Assembly (NCBI GenBank): GCA_965225735.1
Contig: CBDDBN010000026.1
Span: 1-64,000, forward strand
DNA: 64,000 nt
Direction: 5' to 3'
Source of the DNA: Denitrobaculum sp965225735
GTDB taxonomy: Bacteria > Pseudomonadota > Alphaproteobacteria > Kiloniellales > Kiloniellaceae
Position 1 is the stretch's first letter. Every line of letters starts with the position of its first letter. Of the stretch, positions 1 through 8,248 are shown piece after piece. The notes under the pieces were generated by a model. That model worked only from the letters and a program-made list of their open reading frames with translations, ran no database searches and was not told where the DNA came from. A program made the position numbers and the translations under genes.

Positions 1-224
1 GAAACGAGCTCGAACGCCTGATCGACGCTCTCTTCATGGATCAAGGCAGAAGAGTCGACAAGGCAACCCTGGCCCGCCACGCGATTACCGTGAATGCTGT
101 CATCGACGGTCTTTGGCTGGAAGGCTGTCTGGCAGGCGACATCTTTGAAGAGAACGATCTGGTGTCCATTGGCTTGAACGCCGTTAACGCAGTCCTCGAA
201 CTCCAAGGAAATGCAGCGGGATGA
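1..224 (+). CDS. TetR/AcrR-family regulator, C-terminal end (partial, BetI-like)
   Basis: The gene enters from the left edge, so only about 74 C-terminal residues are visible and the DNA-binding helices are missing. The remaining text (a helix with AVIDGLWLEG, then a short tail) resembles the ligand-binding C-terminal domain of BetI-type TetR repressors, where an IDGLWLR-like helix is typical. Its stop codon overlaps the start of the following flavoprotein gene (ATGA at 221-224), so the two are probably cotranscribed and translationally coupled. This suggests the regulator controls the amine dehydrogenase-like gene. The family call is moderate because the HTH cannot be inspected. Confidence 0.55.
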   Translation, partial: NELERLIDALFMDQGRRVDKATLARHAITVNAVIDGLWLEGCLAGDIFEENDLVSIGLNAVNAVLELQGNAAG

Positions 225-2287
225 CAGTGAAATCTCCCTACGACATCCTTTTCGAACCCGTGCGGATCGGGCCGGTGACTGCGCCGAACCGATTTTATCA
301 GGTGCCCCATTGCAATGGCTTCGGACATTTGCGGCCGCAAGGCCTGGCGGCCATGCGCGGCATGAAGGCCGAAGGCGGCTGGGGTGTCGTCTGCACCGAA
401 GAAGTGGAGATCCATCCCTCCTCGGAGATTTCCCCTGCCGTTGAAGGCCGGATCTGGGACGAGCTGGATCTGCCCGCTCACCGCTTGATGACCGATGCCG
501 TTCACGCGCACGGCGCCCTGGCAGGTATCGAGCTGGTGCACAATGGCCTGCATGCGCCGAACCACAGCGCCCGCATCCCACCCATGGCGCCAAGCGCGAC
601 GCCCATCGACAGCCTGCATCCGATTCAGGCGCGAGCCATGGATCTGACCGATATCCGCAATTTGCGGCGCTGGCACCGCGAGGCCGCCCTGCGCGCGAAA
701 GCCGCCGGTTACGACATCGTCTACGCCTATGCGGGGCACAGCATGGCGACGCTGATGCACTTCATGCAGCCGCGATACAATCAGCGCAGCGACGAGTACG
801 GCGGCTCGCTGGAAAACCGTGTGCGTCTCACCCGAGAGGTCATCTCTGAGATGAAGGAGGCGGTCGGGGACAGCTGCGCGGTCGCCTTTCGCTTCGCGGT
901 CGACGAGCTTATGGGAGAAGAAGGTCTCACGTCCGATGGAGAAGCGCGGGACATCGTCGGCCTGCTCGCAGAACTGCCGGACCTTTGGGACGTGAACGTC
1001 AGCGGCTGGGACAACGATTCCGCGACGGCCCGTTTCGAACCCGTCGAGGGCTATCAAGAACCCTACACGGCCTTCGTCAAGTCCATGACCAGCAAACCGG
1101 TCGTCGGCGTCGGACGCTTCACCTCACCCGATGCCATGGTCTCCCAGATCCGCCGCGGCGTATTGGATCTGATCGGGGCCGCCCGTCCCTCTATCGCCGA
1201 CCCCTTCCTGCCCGCTAAGATTCGGGACGACAGCATCGAGACCATCCGCGAATGCATCGGCTGCAACATCTGCGTGACGGGAGACAATCTCAACGTCCCG
1301 ATGCGCTGTACGCAGAATCCGACGATGGGCGAAGAGTGGCGCCGAAGCTGGCACCCTGAACGCATTGCCCCTAAAGCCTCAGATGATTCTGTCCTGGTGG
1401 TGGGGGGCGGACCGGCCGGGTTGGAGTGCAGCCTGCAGCTCGCAAATCGGGGCTATCAAGTGACCCTGGCCGAAGCGACAAGCGAACTTGGCGGCCGTGC
1501 GCTGCGCGAAAGCAGCCTGCCCGGTCTTGCCAGCTATGCGCGGGTCAAAGATTACCGCATCAGTCTCTTGAGGACGATGGCGAACGTCGAGATTTATCTG
1601 GAGAGCGGCCTCGATGGCGCAGCCTTGTTAAACTTCGGCTTTCAGCACATCTTCCTGGCAACCGGTGCAACCTGGCGCCGTGACGGTACCGGGCGCGCGT
1701 GCTATCGCCCAATTCCCGGACTCGAAAATCTACCGGTCTTCACCGCCGACGACATCATGGACGGTCGTCGGCCAGCAGGTCAGCGCGTTACGGTCTTCGA
1801 CGACAACCATTACTACCTGGGTGGAGTCATCGCCGAGACACTTGCCGATGCCGGCTGTGAGGTCACACTTGTCACCCCTGCCCTGACGGTCTCCGCCTGG
1901 AGCGAATACACGCTCGAACAGGACAAAATCATCGCCCGATTGCTCCAGAAGAACGTCACGCTCGTCGAACGTCATAGTATCGCGGCTGCCGACGCTTCCG
2001 GCCTCGAACTTAGCTGCGTGCATAGCGGGCGGGCGCAAAGGATTGCCACGGACGCCCTGGTGCTGGTCACCGCGCAAGACGCGAATGACGATCTGTTTCA
2101 GACTCTAAAGGCCCAATCCGACAACATGGCAGAGGCAGGCATCAAGACGCTTCAGCGTATCGGCGACTGCCTAGCCCCCGGGACAATCGCCAACGCCGTG
2201 TATCAAGGGCATCTCGCGGCACGTAACTTTGAAGGCGAAGACTGGAATGCCGCGCTCTACAGGCGGGAGCTGCCGCAGATCGCCTAG
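221..2287 (+). CDS. TMADH-family FMN/[4Fe-4S]/FAD-type amine dehydrogenase or N-demethylase
   Basis: A 688-residue protein with the full architecture of trimethylamine/dimethylamine dehydrogenases and related N-demethylases. An old-yellow-enzyme-like FMN TIM barrel fills about residues 5-340. A [4Fe-4S] site follows with Cys345, Cys348, Cys351 (CIGCNIC) and Cys363, almost the positions known in trimethylamine dehydrogenase. The C-terminal half has a dinucleotide-binding fold with GGGPAG at 395-400. Barrel residues H173 (AGHS), R224 (FRF) and W263/D264 (SGWDND) lie where substrate- and flavin-binding residues occur in the family. The start overlaps the stop of the TetR gene by 4 nt. Expected role: cytosolic oxidative N-demethylation of a methylated amine. 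The exact substrate (dimethylamine, N-methylproline, other) cannot be decided; the BetI-like neighbour hints at a quaternary or methylated amine. Confidence 0.85.
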   Translation: MTVKSPYDILFEPVRIGPVTAPNRFYQVPHCNGFGHLRPQGLAAMRGMKAEGGWGVVCTEEVEIHPSSEISPAVEGRIWDELDLPAHRLMTDAVHAHGALAGIELVHNGLHAPNHSARIPPMAPSATPIDSLHPIQARAMDLTDIRNLRRWHREAALRAKAAGYDIVYAYAGHSMATLMHFMQPRYNQRSDEYGGSLENRVRLTREVISEMKEAVGDSCAVAFRFAVDELMGEEGLTSDGEARDIVGLLAELPDLWDVNVSGWDNDSATARFEPVEGYQEPYTAFVKSMTSKPVVGVGRFTSPDAMVSQIRRGVLDLIGAARPSIADPFLPAKIRDDSIETIRECIGCNICVTGDNLNVPMRCTQNPTMGEEWRRSWHPERIAPKASDDSVLVVGGGPAGLECSLQLANRGYQVTLAEATSELGGRALRESSLPGLASYARVKDYRISLLRTMANVEIYLESGLDGAALLNFGFQHIFLATGATWRRDGTGRACYRPIPGLENLPVFTADDIMDGRRPAGQRVTVFDDNHYYLGGVIAETLADAGCEVTLVTPALTVSAWSEYTLEQDKIIARLLQKNVTLVERHSIAAADASGLELSCVHSGRAQRIATDALVLVTAQDANDDLFQTLKAQSDNMAEAGIKTLQRIGDCLAPGTIANAVYQGHLAARNFEGEDWNAALYRRELPQIA

Positions 2288-2412
2288 CAGCCAGGCGAAC
2301 CACCCGCAGAAGTAGGTACTGCCTTAAGAGGCAGCATCCGTTACAGTTATACTCCGACACTCGACTGTGGTACTTAACAGCGAGTGTGTAATCGGTCTGG
2401 GGGCGGGTTCTG

Positions 2413-3306
2413 GTGACGACCAATTGGGACGACTATCGCTATTTCCTTGCGGTCGCCGAAGAAGGCAGCGTATCTGGCGCTGCCCGCAAGCTGGACACGA
2501 CCCAGCCGACCGTGGGCCGCCGGATCGCCGAACTCGAAAAACGCCTGAACGCCAAGCTCTTCCAGCGAAGCCGCAATGGCTATCTGCTTACGGAGCTGGG
2601 TGAGTTGGTGCGGGACCGCGTCAAAGTCATCAATGGCGAGTCCCAGTGGATCGAACGCAAGGTCAGCTATATCGACAAGTCCCCGATCGGCCGTGTGGTG
2701 CTCTCGACCACGGAAGACATCGGATACTTCTGGCTGTCCAATCTGCTCGGCAACTTTCATGCTGAGCATCCGGAGATCGATCTCGATCTGATCATCGGCT
2801 ATCACGCCGTCGACATTATCAACGGCGAGGCGGACATTGCGCTGCGGGTCGGCGACCCGCGTTCCCAGGACCTGGTCGGCCGTTGCCTTGGCCAAGTCCA
2901 TTTCGGACTCTACGCCTCACCTGAGTATCTGGCGCGCAACTCGGAACCGAAAAGCATCGAGGACCTGGCGAACCACAACATCATCGAGTCTGTGCGGCAG
3001 ATGAACAATTTTCCACAGACCGCCTGGCTGCGCCAAAACAGCGAAGGCGCGCGTGTGTCCTTTACCTGCGACAACATCATGGTCGAGTTAGCGGCTGTCG
3101 AGGCCGGCCTGGGGATCGTCGCCCTTCCCGTCTACATGATTTCGAGCAACGCGAATGTAAAACAGATCCTGAAGGACGAGTTCGATCTTGCGCTCGATCT
3201 TTGGCTTCTGACGCATCGGGATCTGACGAAGATCCCGCGTATCCGGGCGGTCCTCGATTTCCTCAGCGAACATGTCCACGATAGGCTGATTCCGAAAACC
3301 GGCTAA
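2413..3306 (+). CDS. LysR-family transcriptional regulator
   Basis: A 297-residue protein starting at a GTG codon. The N-terminal winged helix-turn-helix (about residues 5-62, with SVSGAARKLDTTQPTVGRRIAELE) is followed by a LysR substrate-binding domain to the end. The helix TTQPTVGRRIAELE is the usual LysR recognition helix. It lies 125 nt downstream of the TMADH-like gene on the same strand and could be read from the same transcript or its own promoter. No neighbour is transcribed divergently from it, so its target is not evident from layout. The effector is unknown. Confidence 0.9.
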   Translation: MTTNWDDYRYFLAVAEEGSVSGAARKLDTTQPTVGRRIAELEKRLNAKLFQRSRNGYLLTELGELVRDRVKVINGESQWIERKVSYIDKSPIGRVVLSTTEDIGYFWLSNLLGNFHAEHPEIDLDLIIGYHAVDIINGEADIALRVGDPRSQDLVGRCLGQVHFGLYASPEYLARNSEPKSIEDLANHNIIESVRQMNNFPQTAWLRQNSEGARVSFTCDNIMVELAAVEAGLGIVALPVYMISSNANVKQILKDEFDLALDLWLLTHRDLTKIPRIRAVLDFLSEHVHDRLIPKTG

Positions 3307-3676
3307 GCTGCTTTAGACGCCGATCCAACCAAATAGAGGTTGCGAGCACACCAACAGCTCGAACCGCAGGGCCTCAAGAAAAAGGCTCACAACTTATTGA
3401 TTTCATGAATTTTTTATTTAGAGAAATTTGCAGCGGCAGCTCTTCCTCTCTACGATAAAGTAGATTTTTTCTTGACCCTATTCTCCGAATGAGGGAAAAG
3501 GCGCGCGAGGATTGAGACAAACAATGACCACGAACCACCATATCGCACTCGAACCCACCCGACATAAGTCGGTGGTGTCGAATGGCTTTGATTCAGGTCT
3601 GTGCCACCGGCACGCGGCCGAACGCCTGCGCGAGTCGAGTTTGATGTAAATCCTCACCTCACGTACAGCCGTTCGA
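3307..3676. other. Intergenic leader region upstream of the RNA ligase
   Basis: About 370 nt without a convincing protein gene. The first half is AT-rich around 3390-3480. Near 3550-3590 an imperfect hairpin is visible around CCGAC-ATAA-GTCGG. The stretch ends in a strong intrinsic terminator at 3677-3707 just before the RNA ligase start, so it may be a transcribed leader or encode a small RNA. I looked for a tRNA or tRNA-like fold on both strands and could not pair the T-arm or acceptor stem. Confidence 0.4.
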
Positions 3677-3707
3677 AGCCGCTTCCCGTCCGAAGCGGCT
3701 TTTTTTG
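3677..3707 (+). terminator. Intrinsic terminator in the RNA ligase leader
   Basis: A perfect 9 bp stem (AGCCGCTTC / GAAGCGGCT) with a 6 nt loop runs straight into a run of seven T. This is a textbook Rho-independent terminator on the + strand. It ends only about 16 nt before the ATG of the RNA ligase, with the AGGAG ribosome-binding site (3712-3716) lying just after the T run. It either ends a leader or small RNA or works as an attenuator for the ligase. Confidence 0.85.
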
Positions 3708-3722
3708 TATTAGGAGTTAGTC

Positions 3723-4847
3723 ATGCAGGTACGCATAGAGCACATCGACGACGTTCTACCCCACATCCCGCAGGATGTCGGGATCATTGTCTCTGAGCGT
3801 CCGGATCTCCGGATCATCGATTACGTCTTTACGACCGACGCCACCTTCCCCACGCCCATGGCGCAGGAGTGCCGAGGTCTGAAGTTTGCGCCTGACGGCC
3901 GGATTTTGGCGCGGCCGCTGCATAAGTTCTTCAACATTGGAGAACGCCAAAGCGCGTCCGAAATCGACTGGTCCCAGCCGCACGTGGTGCTCGACAAGCT
4001 CGACGGCTCCATGATTCACCCCTGCTTTCTCGGGGAGCGGCTGACCTTCATGACCCGCATGGGGGAAAGCGAGCAGGCCAAGACCGCGCTGAGTCATGCA
4101 GACGCGGCGACCCTGCAGCTGTGCCGTGATCTGCTGACGGCTGGAATGACGCCGGTCTTCGAGTTTACCTCGCCGGACAATCGGGTCGTCCTCGCCTATG
4201 CGGAGCCGAAGCTGACCCTGATTGCGGTCCGTGAGACCGTCAGCGGGGCCTATCTTGATCATGCCGAGCTGGCGCGCCTGGCCGCGCGCTACGGCGTGCC
4301 GCTGGTGGCACAGTTCGGGGCAGTTGAGGATGCGGTCGATTTCATCGCGAAGGGACGCGGCCTGACTGACGTCGAGGGCTATGTCATAGCCTTCGAGGAC
4401 GGCCACCGGGTCAAGCTGAAGGCCGATGCCTACGTCCTACGGCACAAGGCCCTGGCGGGCGTCTCCAAGGAGCGAAACCTCTTGGAGTGGATCGCCAAGG
4501 ATGCGATCGACGACGTCTTGCCTCTGCTGGCGGATGACGTCGCTGCGCGTGTTGAAGACTACCGGGATCAGGTCTTTCAGGCCGTTGAGCGGCAGGTCGC
4601 AGCTGTCGACGACTTCGCCGCGCAGCATGCGTCTCTTCCGCGGAAGGAGATTGCCTTCGCTGCGCGTGAAAAGCTCGATCAGCGGCTGCACGGTGCGCTC
4701 TTTGCCATGCTCGATGGCAAGGACAGCCGTGACGCAGTTCGGCGTCTGTTGACCTGGGCAAGCCGTTCCGACCCCCGTATGGAGTCGGTCCGTGACCTCT
4801 TCGATATGACGTGGGACGGCAGCGACCTGCTGATCGAAGCTGGGTAA
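3723..4847 (+). CDS. T4 Rnl1-family RNA ligase
   Basis: A 374-residue ATP-dependent RNA ligase of the phage T4 RNA ligase 1 type, the same length as the T4 enzyme. All nucleotidyltransferase motifs are visible: motif I K92-LDGS (adenylated lysine), motif III FEFTSPDNRVV at 146-156 followed by the Rnl1-like LAYAEPKLTLIAVRE, motif IV VEGYVI at 217-222 and motif V VKLKADAY at 230-237. An upstream ECRGLKF (49-55) matches the region before motif I. The C-terminal 120 residues are helical and less recognisable. Known members seal 3'-OH/5'-phosphate RNA breaks, for example in cleaved tRNA anticodon loops. No kinase/phosphatase or anticodon nuclease is adjacent. An AGGAG ribosome-binding site lies 6 nt before ATG. 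A strong terminator sits directly upstream. Confidence 0.9.
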   Translation: MQVRIEHIDDVLPHIPQDVGIIVSERPDLRIIDYVFTTDATFPTPMAQECRGLKFAPDGRILARPLHKFFNIGERQSASEIDWSQPHVVLDKLDGSMIHPCFLGERLTFMTRMGESEQAKTALSHADAATLQLCRDLLTAGMTPVFEFTSPDNRVVLAYAEPKLTLIAVRETVSGAYLDHAELARLAARYGVPLVAQFGAVEDAVDFIAKGRGLTDVEGYVIAFEDGHRVKLKADAYVLRHKALAGVSKERNLLEWIAKDAIDDVLPLLADDVAARVEDYRDQVFQAVERQVAAVDDFAAQHASLPRKEIAFAAREKLDQRLHGALFAMLDGKDSRDAVRRLLTWASRSDPRMESVRDLFDMTWDGSDLLIEAG

Positions 4848-4859
4848 GTGCCGATGACT

Positions 4860-4890
4860 CGGGGAGAGTTTGGTTTGACAACTCTCCCCG
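4860..4890 (+). terminator. Terminator-like hairpin after the RNA ligase
   Basis: A perfect 11 bp inverted repeat (CGGGGAGAGTT / AACTCTCCCCG) with a 9 nt loop lies 12 nt after the ligase stop codon. There is no T run after it, so it may be a 3' processing or stability hairpin or a weak terminator rather than a canonical intrinsic terminator. Confidence 0.55.
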
Positions 4891-5033
4891 TCCCTCATCG
4901 CTTCTGACAGTTTGCACAGGTCTCAAATGGTCTCGAGCGTTTTTCGTCCCTACTCGAACCTTGCATCCAGTCCGTAGCTGTGCGGAAACTCAGCGCAGAA
5001 GCTCAGTCACGTAAGGTCAGGCGGATTCAAAAT

Positions 5034-5471
5034 ATGGAGATAGAAATCGTCCAGGCATCGGACGAGGATGGCGACGCGCTGGCCGAACTGCGGATCGCGG
5101 CCATGCGCGAAAGCTTGGAAGCCGTCGGCCGTTTCAATCCCGAACGCGCCCGCGCGCGATTCCTGAACAGCTTCGATCCCAGCGCGACCTTCAAGATCCT
5201 CTCAAATCTGACGGAAATCGGTTTCTACGTCCTGCGCGAACGAGATGATTATCTTTGGCTCGACCACCTTTACATCTCGCCGAAATTCCACGGCCGAGGC
5301 GCCGGCAGCCGGGTCATGGAGATTATCAAGTCGGCTGCCCGCGACAGTCAGAAACCGATCCGTCTTGGTGCCCTGAAAGAAAGCCGGGCGAACGCGTTCT
5401 ACCTGAACCACGGCTTCGTGGAGCAGGAGCGGAAAGAGTGGGACATCTTCTATGAGTGGTCATCTGTCTGA
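5034..5471 (+). CDS. GNAT-family N-acetyltransferase
   Basis: A 145-residue GNAT acetyltransferase. The acetyl-CoA binding signature is the segment LDHLYISPKFHGRGAGSRVM, where the HGRGAG loop matches the Q/RxxGxG/A motif. The following IRLGALKESRANAFYLNHGFVE is the usual C-terminal part with the N-A-x-x-F/L-Y-x-x-x-G-F pattern. I chose ATG at 5034 because the first residues (MEIEIVQASDED) look like a normal GNAT N-terminus; a GTG at 4980 in the same frame would add 18 residues unlike the family. The ligase-to-GNAT gap of 186 nt contains a hairpin, so it is probably a separate transcript. Substrate unknown. Confidence 0.85.
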   Translation: MEIEIVQASDEDGDALAELRIAAMRESLEAVGRFNPERARARFLNSFDPSATFKILSNLTEIGFYVLRERDDYLWLDHLYISPKFHGRGAGSRVMEIIKSAARDSQKPIRLGALKESRANAFYLNHGFVEQERKEWDIFYEWSSV

Positions 5472-5634
5472 CGCGGCGCAAAAATGTCTCAATCGAATCC
5501 TAAGATCCGAGCGCGTGGATCAGAATGGAGTCGGACGCTCCAAGCCCGAGCGATCCGAGAGATATTAAAGGGGTTCAATCCTGCGGACCTCATATGGGTC
5601 TGAATCGAGTTTCTAAAACGAGCGGAGCAATACG

Positions 5635-6729
5635 ATGAGGCAAGCTATCGGTTCCGCAGTGTCGGCAAAAATCATCAAATCGGCGATCGGCGCAGCCAGT
5701 CTCATGTTGTTAGCGGCATGCGATACGATGGTCGATCTCAAGCAACCGCAGCCCTCAGTCGTTCGCGTGTTCTATGCAACCGATCGGGAAGTAAACGCGG
5801 GCGCATCAGTTCATGAACGCTTCGGGTCCGAACGCGCTACCCTTAGCTATGGCGTCTGCCTGGTCAGTATTCCGCCCGGGCACAAGCCTGGCGAACTGGA
5901 GACGCCGTCGCTGTTGCGGCTGGAGTTCAATGAAGATCCGGCGAAGCATGTCGTTCTTTTCAAAGCCACCCCCCAGCCCAAAGACGCGTTCTTCTCAGAA
6001 CTCTCAGCACGCGTTCGTCGCAGCCCGGTTCAACAGGCATTTGTGTTTATTCACGGCTATAATGTGACATTCGAGCAGGCGGCACAAAGAACCGCCCAGA
6101 TGTCGTACGACTTGGGCTTCGATGGCGCAGCGGTCTTCTACAGTTGGCCATCGCAGGGCACCCTTGAGGGCTACACCATCGACGAATCGAACGTCGAATG
6201 GACGCGGGCAAACCTCAAGGGGTTTCTCGTCGATTTTCTGGCCCAGTCGGATGCGAAGCGCATACACATCATTGCGCACAGTATGGGCAGCCGAGCTGTC
6301 GCAAACACGATTACCTCGCTATTGACCGAGAGTGCAGAGGCGCGGAACCGATTTGGAGAACTGATTTTCACGGCACCCGATATCGACGCAGATATCTTCG
6401 TGAGGGACATCGCCCCGGTCCTCGCAAAGACTCAGCAGGCGACGACACTCTACTCTTCGTCGGATGACATCGCTTTAGAAGCGTCGAAGGAAGTAAACGG
6501 CTATCCCCGCGCTGGCGACGCTGGCGAAGGCCTCGTGGTCGTTCCAGGTATCGAAACCATCGATGCAACCAACGCCGACACCAGCTTCTACGGCCATTCC
6601 TATTTCGCTGAAGCGCAATCGGTTCTGGACGATATTTCGAGGCTAATCAATACCGGTCAGAGAGCGCACGAAAGGCCGGGACTGCGCGCAGTCGAAACGC
6701 CCCGTGGGATTTACTGGGCAATCGAATAG
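5635..6729 (+). CDS. DUF900-like alpha/beta hydrolase lipoprotein
   Basis: A 364-residue predicted lipoprotein. The N-terminus has positive residues, a hydrophobic stretch and a lipobox LLAAC with Cys29, so the mature protein should be lipid-anchored. The rest resembles the DUF900 family of alpha/beta hydrolases: an N-terminal RVFYATDRE segment, FVFIHGYNVTF near 137-147 (HGYN oxyanion strand) and the nucleophile elbow AHSMGSR with Ser217. Candidate acid and histidine are in SSDDIALEAS and YGHSYF. The family is often annotated as esterase/lipase of unknown substrate. It is transcribed alone, convergent with the small gene at 6739. Confidence 0.85.
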   Translation: MRQAIGSAVSAKIIKSAIGAASLMLLAACDTMVDLKQPQPSVVRVFYATDREVNAGASVHERFGSERATLSYGVCLVSIPPGHKPGELETPSLLRLEFNEDPAKHVVLFKATPQPKDAFFSELSARVRRSPVQQAFVFIHGYNVTFEQAAQRTAQMSYDLGFDGAAVFYSWPSQGTLEGYTIDESNVEWTRANLKGFLVDFLAQSDAKRIHIIAHSMGSRAVANTITSLLTESAEARNRFGELIFTAPDIDADIFVRDIAPVLAKTQQATTLYSSSDDIALEASKEVNGYPRAGDAGEGLVVVPGIETIDATNADTSFYGHSYFAEAQSVLDDISRLINTGQRAHERPGLRAVETPRGIYWAIE

Positions 6730-6738
6730 CTCGTCCAC

Positions 6739-7029
6739 CTATTCGTAGAACTTTCCGGCATGCAGGATCTGTGCGGCTCGCCGCCAGGGATTTTCAGGGC
6801 GTTCGTAGCCTGGGAGATTTGTAGAGGCCTGTGCCCAGGCAGATGCCGCGTCGAGGAAACTGTCAATTGTGCCATTTTCCCAACCATTTCGGTTGGGCCC
6901 ATAGGGAGAACTCGGATGGAGGGCTTCCTTTTGCTGCGCCTCTTCCCAGTCCCGGCCAAGCGCAGCGACAAACGCGATGAACGAAGCCTCATCGTCAACC
7001 TCATCAGCGAGCCGATAGAAATCAGTCAT
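6739..7029 (-). CDS. Small DUF7660-like protein
   Basis: A 96-residue acidic soluble protein. The core WENGTIDSFLDAASAWA followed by NPWRRAAQILHAGKFYE resembles the short DUF7660 family (a W-E-N-x-T-I-x-x-F-L-x-A-x-x-x-W-A pattern and a C-terminal W-x-x-A-x-x-L-x-A-G-K-x-Y-E). No signal peptide, membrane segment or catalytic motif is visible. Members are often found scattered and have no assigned function. A near-complementary stretch of the other strand is also open, but the protein pattern favours this strand. It ends 9 nt from the stop of the convergent lipoprotein gene. Confidence 0.7.
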   Translation of the reverse strand: MTDFYRLADEVDDEASFIAFVAALGRDWEEAQQKEALHPSSPYGPNRNGWENGTIDSFLDAASAWAQASTNLPGYERPENPWRRAAQILHAGKFYE

Positions 7030-7093
7030 TTGGAGCTCCCTGTTGGATAAAGCTCAAAATCCTTATCTCTAAAGACCCTCTACCAACAAGTCC

Positions 7094-8128
7094 TTACGTG
7101 GCCTTAGCTGTCTCCTCGATCGACCTCCGTCGGCTGCGGAGGCGCTCATGCGCTTCGCTCGTGCCGTCGTGGAAAGAGCCGAACCACTTGTCCCAAGGCA
7201 TCTCCAAACCGCCGTAGTTGCACTCGAAATAGCGGTGATGCATCTGATGGTGAAAGGTGCCCAGAGCCAGCCGGTTCTTGTCTTTCACAACGAGTCCCTC
7301 AAAGCCGGTGTGAGTCGTCGCAGCGGTCAGGGTGAAGTACTGCAGATGATAGATGATGTGCAGAGGGTGCGCAGGCACCACCCAATGAATGAGGACCGTG
7401 CCCAGATAGAGAATATGCTCGATCGGATGCATCGAGAGTCCGGACCAGGGGCCAACGTTGGTGTTTCGGTGATGCAGCGCGTGAGCGATCCTGTAGAGCG
7501 GTGGCCAGTGCAGAAAACGATGCACCCAGTAGAAGTAGAAGGACTCCCAGAGGGGGACCAGGAGGAACAGCAGGAGGAACCAGACCGGGTTGTCACTCCA
7601 GAGCAGGACGGGCAGATACCCGTTGGCCATGCCCCACATCATCAGAACTTCATAAGCTGACCAGACCGTCACGCCGCTAGCGCAGCTCCAGAACATGTTG
7701 TCGTACACCTGGTTCTTGAATGTAAAACCGCCGTTGCCGGTCTTGAGCGCCCGCGCATCGTAGCGCCGTTCATCGCCCTGCTTGCGAAAGGTGAAGAAAT
7801 AGAGATGCAATCCACCGGCGACCAAGAACATGAGCGCCAGGTTGCGCAGCCAGATCTGCGCAATCCAGCCGAAGGCAAAGTCCCGGCAGTCTTCCAGGGC
7901 CGGATGCAAGTAGAACCACGAGACCAGCGCCAGGCCGAGGATAATCAGGCGTTCCGAGATCAGGAACCAGGACCCCCACAACCACTTGATGATCGCCATT
8001 GGCTGGAGCGGCCATTGGAACAGAGGCGAGACCTGCAGCGGCACTTCGGGCCGGTAGTTCCATCGCTGTTGGCGTTTCGGCCGGGCGGACGACCGACGCG
8101 GCGTCTCCAGAACCTGACTGTCACTCAT
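7094..8128 (-). CDS. Fatty acid hydroxylase / sterol desaturase-superfamily membrane protein
   Basis: A 344-residue integral membrane protein with four or more hydrophobic segments and the di-iron histidine clusters of the sterol desaturase/fatty acid hydroxylase superfamily: HRFLH, HALHH and HHQMHH near the C-terminus, plus an isolated H in TAATTHTGFEG. These eight or more histidines bind two irons in known members, which hydroxylate or desaturate lipids or carotenoids using O2. I chose ATG at 8128 (MSDSQVLETP) because a GAGGGGA ribosome-binding site lies 4-10 nt upstream; an earlier GTG would add nine residues. It is divergent from a LysR gene, and a cytochrome P450 follows that regulator. 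Substrate unknown. Confidence 0.85.
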   Translation of the reverse strand: MSDSQVLETPRRSSARPKRQQRWNYRPEVPLQVSPLFQWPLQPMAIIKWLWGSWFLISERLIILGLALVSWFYLHPALEDCRDFAFGWIAQIWLRNLALMFLVAGGLHLYFFTFRKQGDERRYDARALKTGNGGFTFKNQVYDNMFWSCASGVTVWSAYEVLMMWGMANGYLPVLLWSDNPVWFLLLFLLVPLWESFYFYWVHRFLHWPPLYRIAHALHHRNTNVGPWSGLSMHPIEHILYLGTVLIHWVVPAHPLHIIYHLQYFTLTAATTHTGFEGLVVKDKNRLALGTFHHQMHHRYFECNYGGLEMPWDKWFGSFHDGTSEAHERLRSRRRSIEETAKAT

Positions 8129-8248
8129 ATTCCCCTCGCATCGCTTGACGAACAAAGCTTAGCGTTAAACCGAAACATCCGAAAAACTGTAATTTCTGGA
8201 TTTATTCTTCAATTTTTCCGATGATTGGATTCTTCGGGAGACGAGCTG

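Noticed and set aside
41..1057. 338-codon open frame opposite the TMADH-like gene
   Set aside because: It is antisense to the conserved flavoprotein and has no recognisable domain.
3560..3660. Possible tRNA or tRNA-like RNA near GGTTCGAG on the minus strand
   Set aside because: The T-loop-like bases are present but the T-stem, acceptor stem and D-arm cannot be paired.
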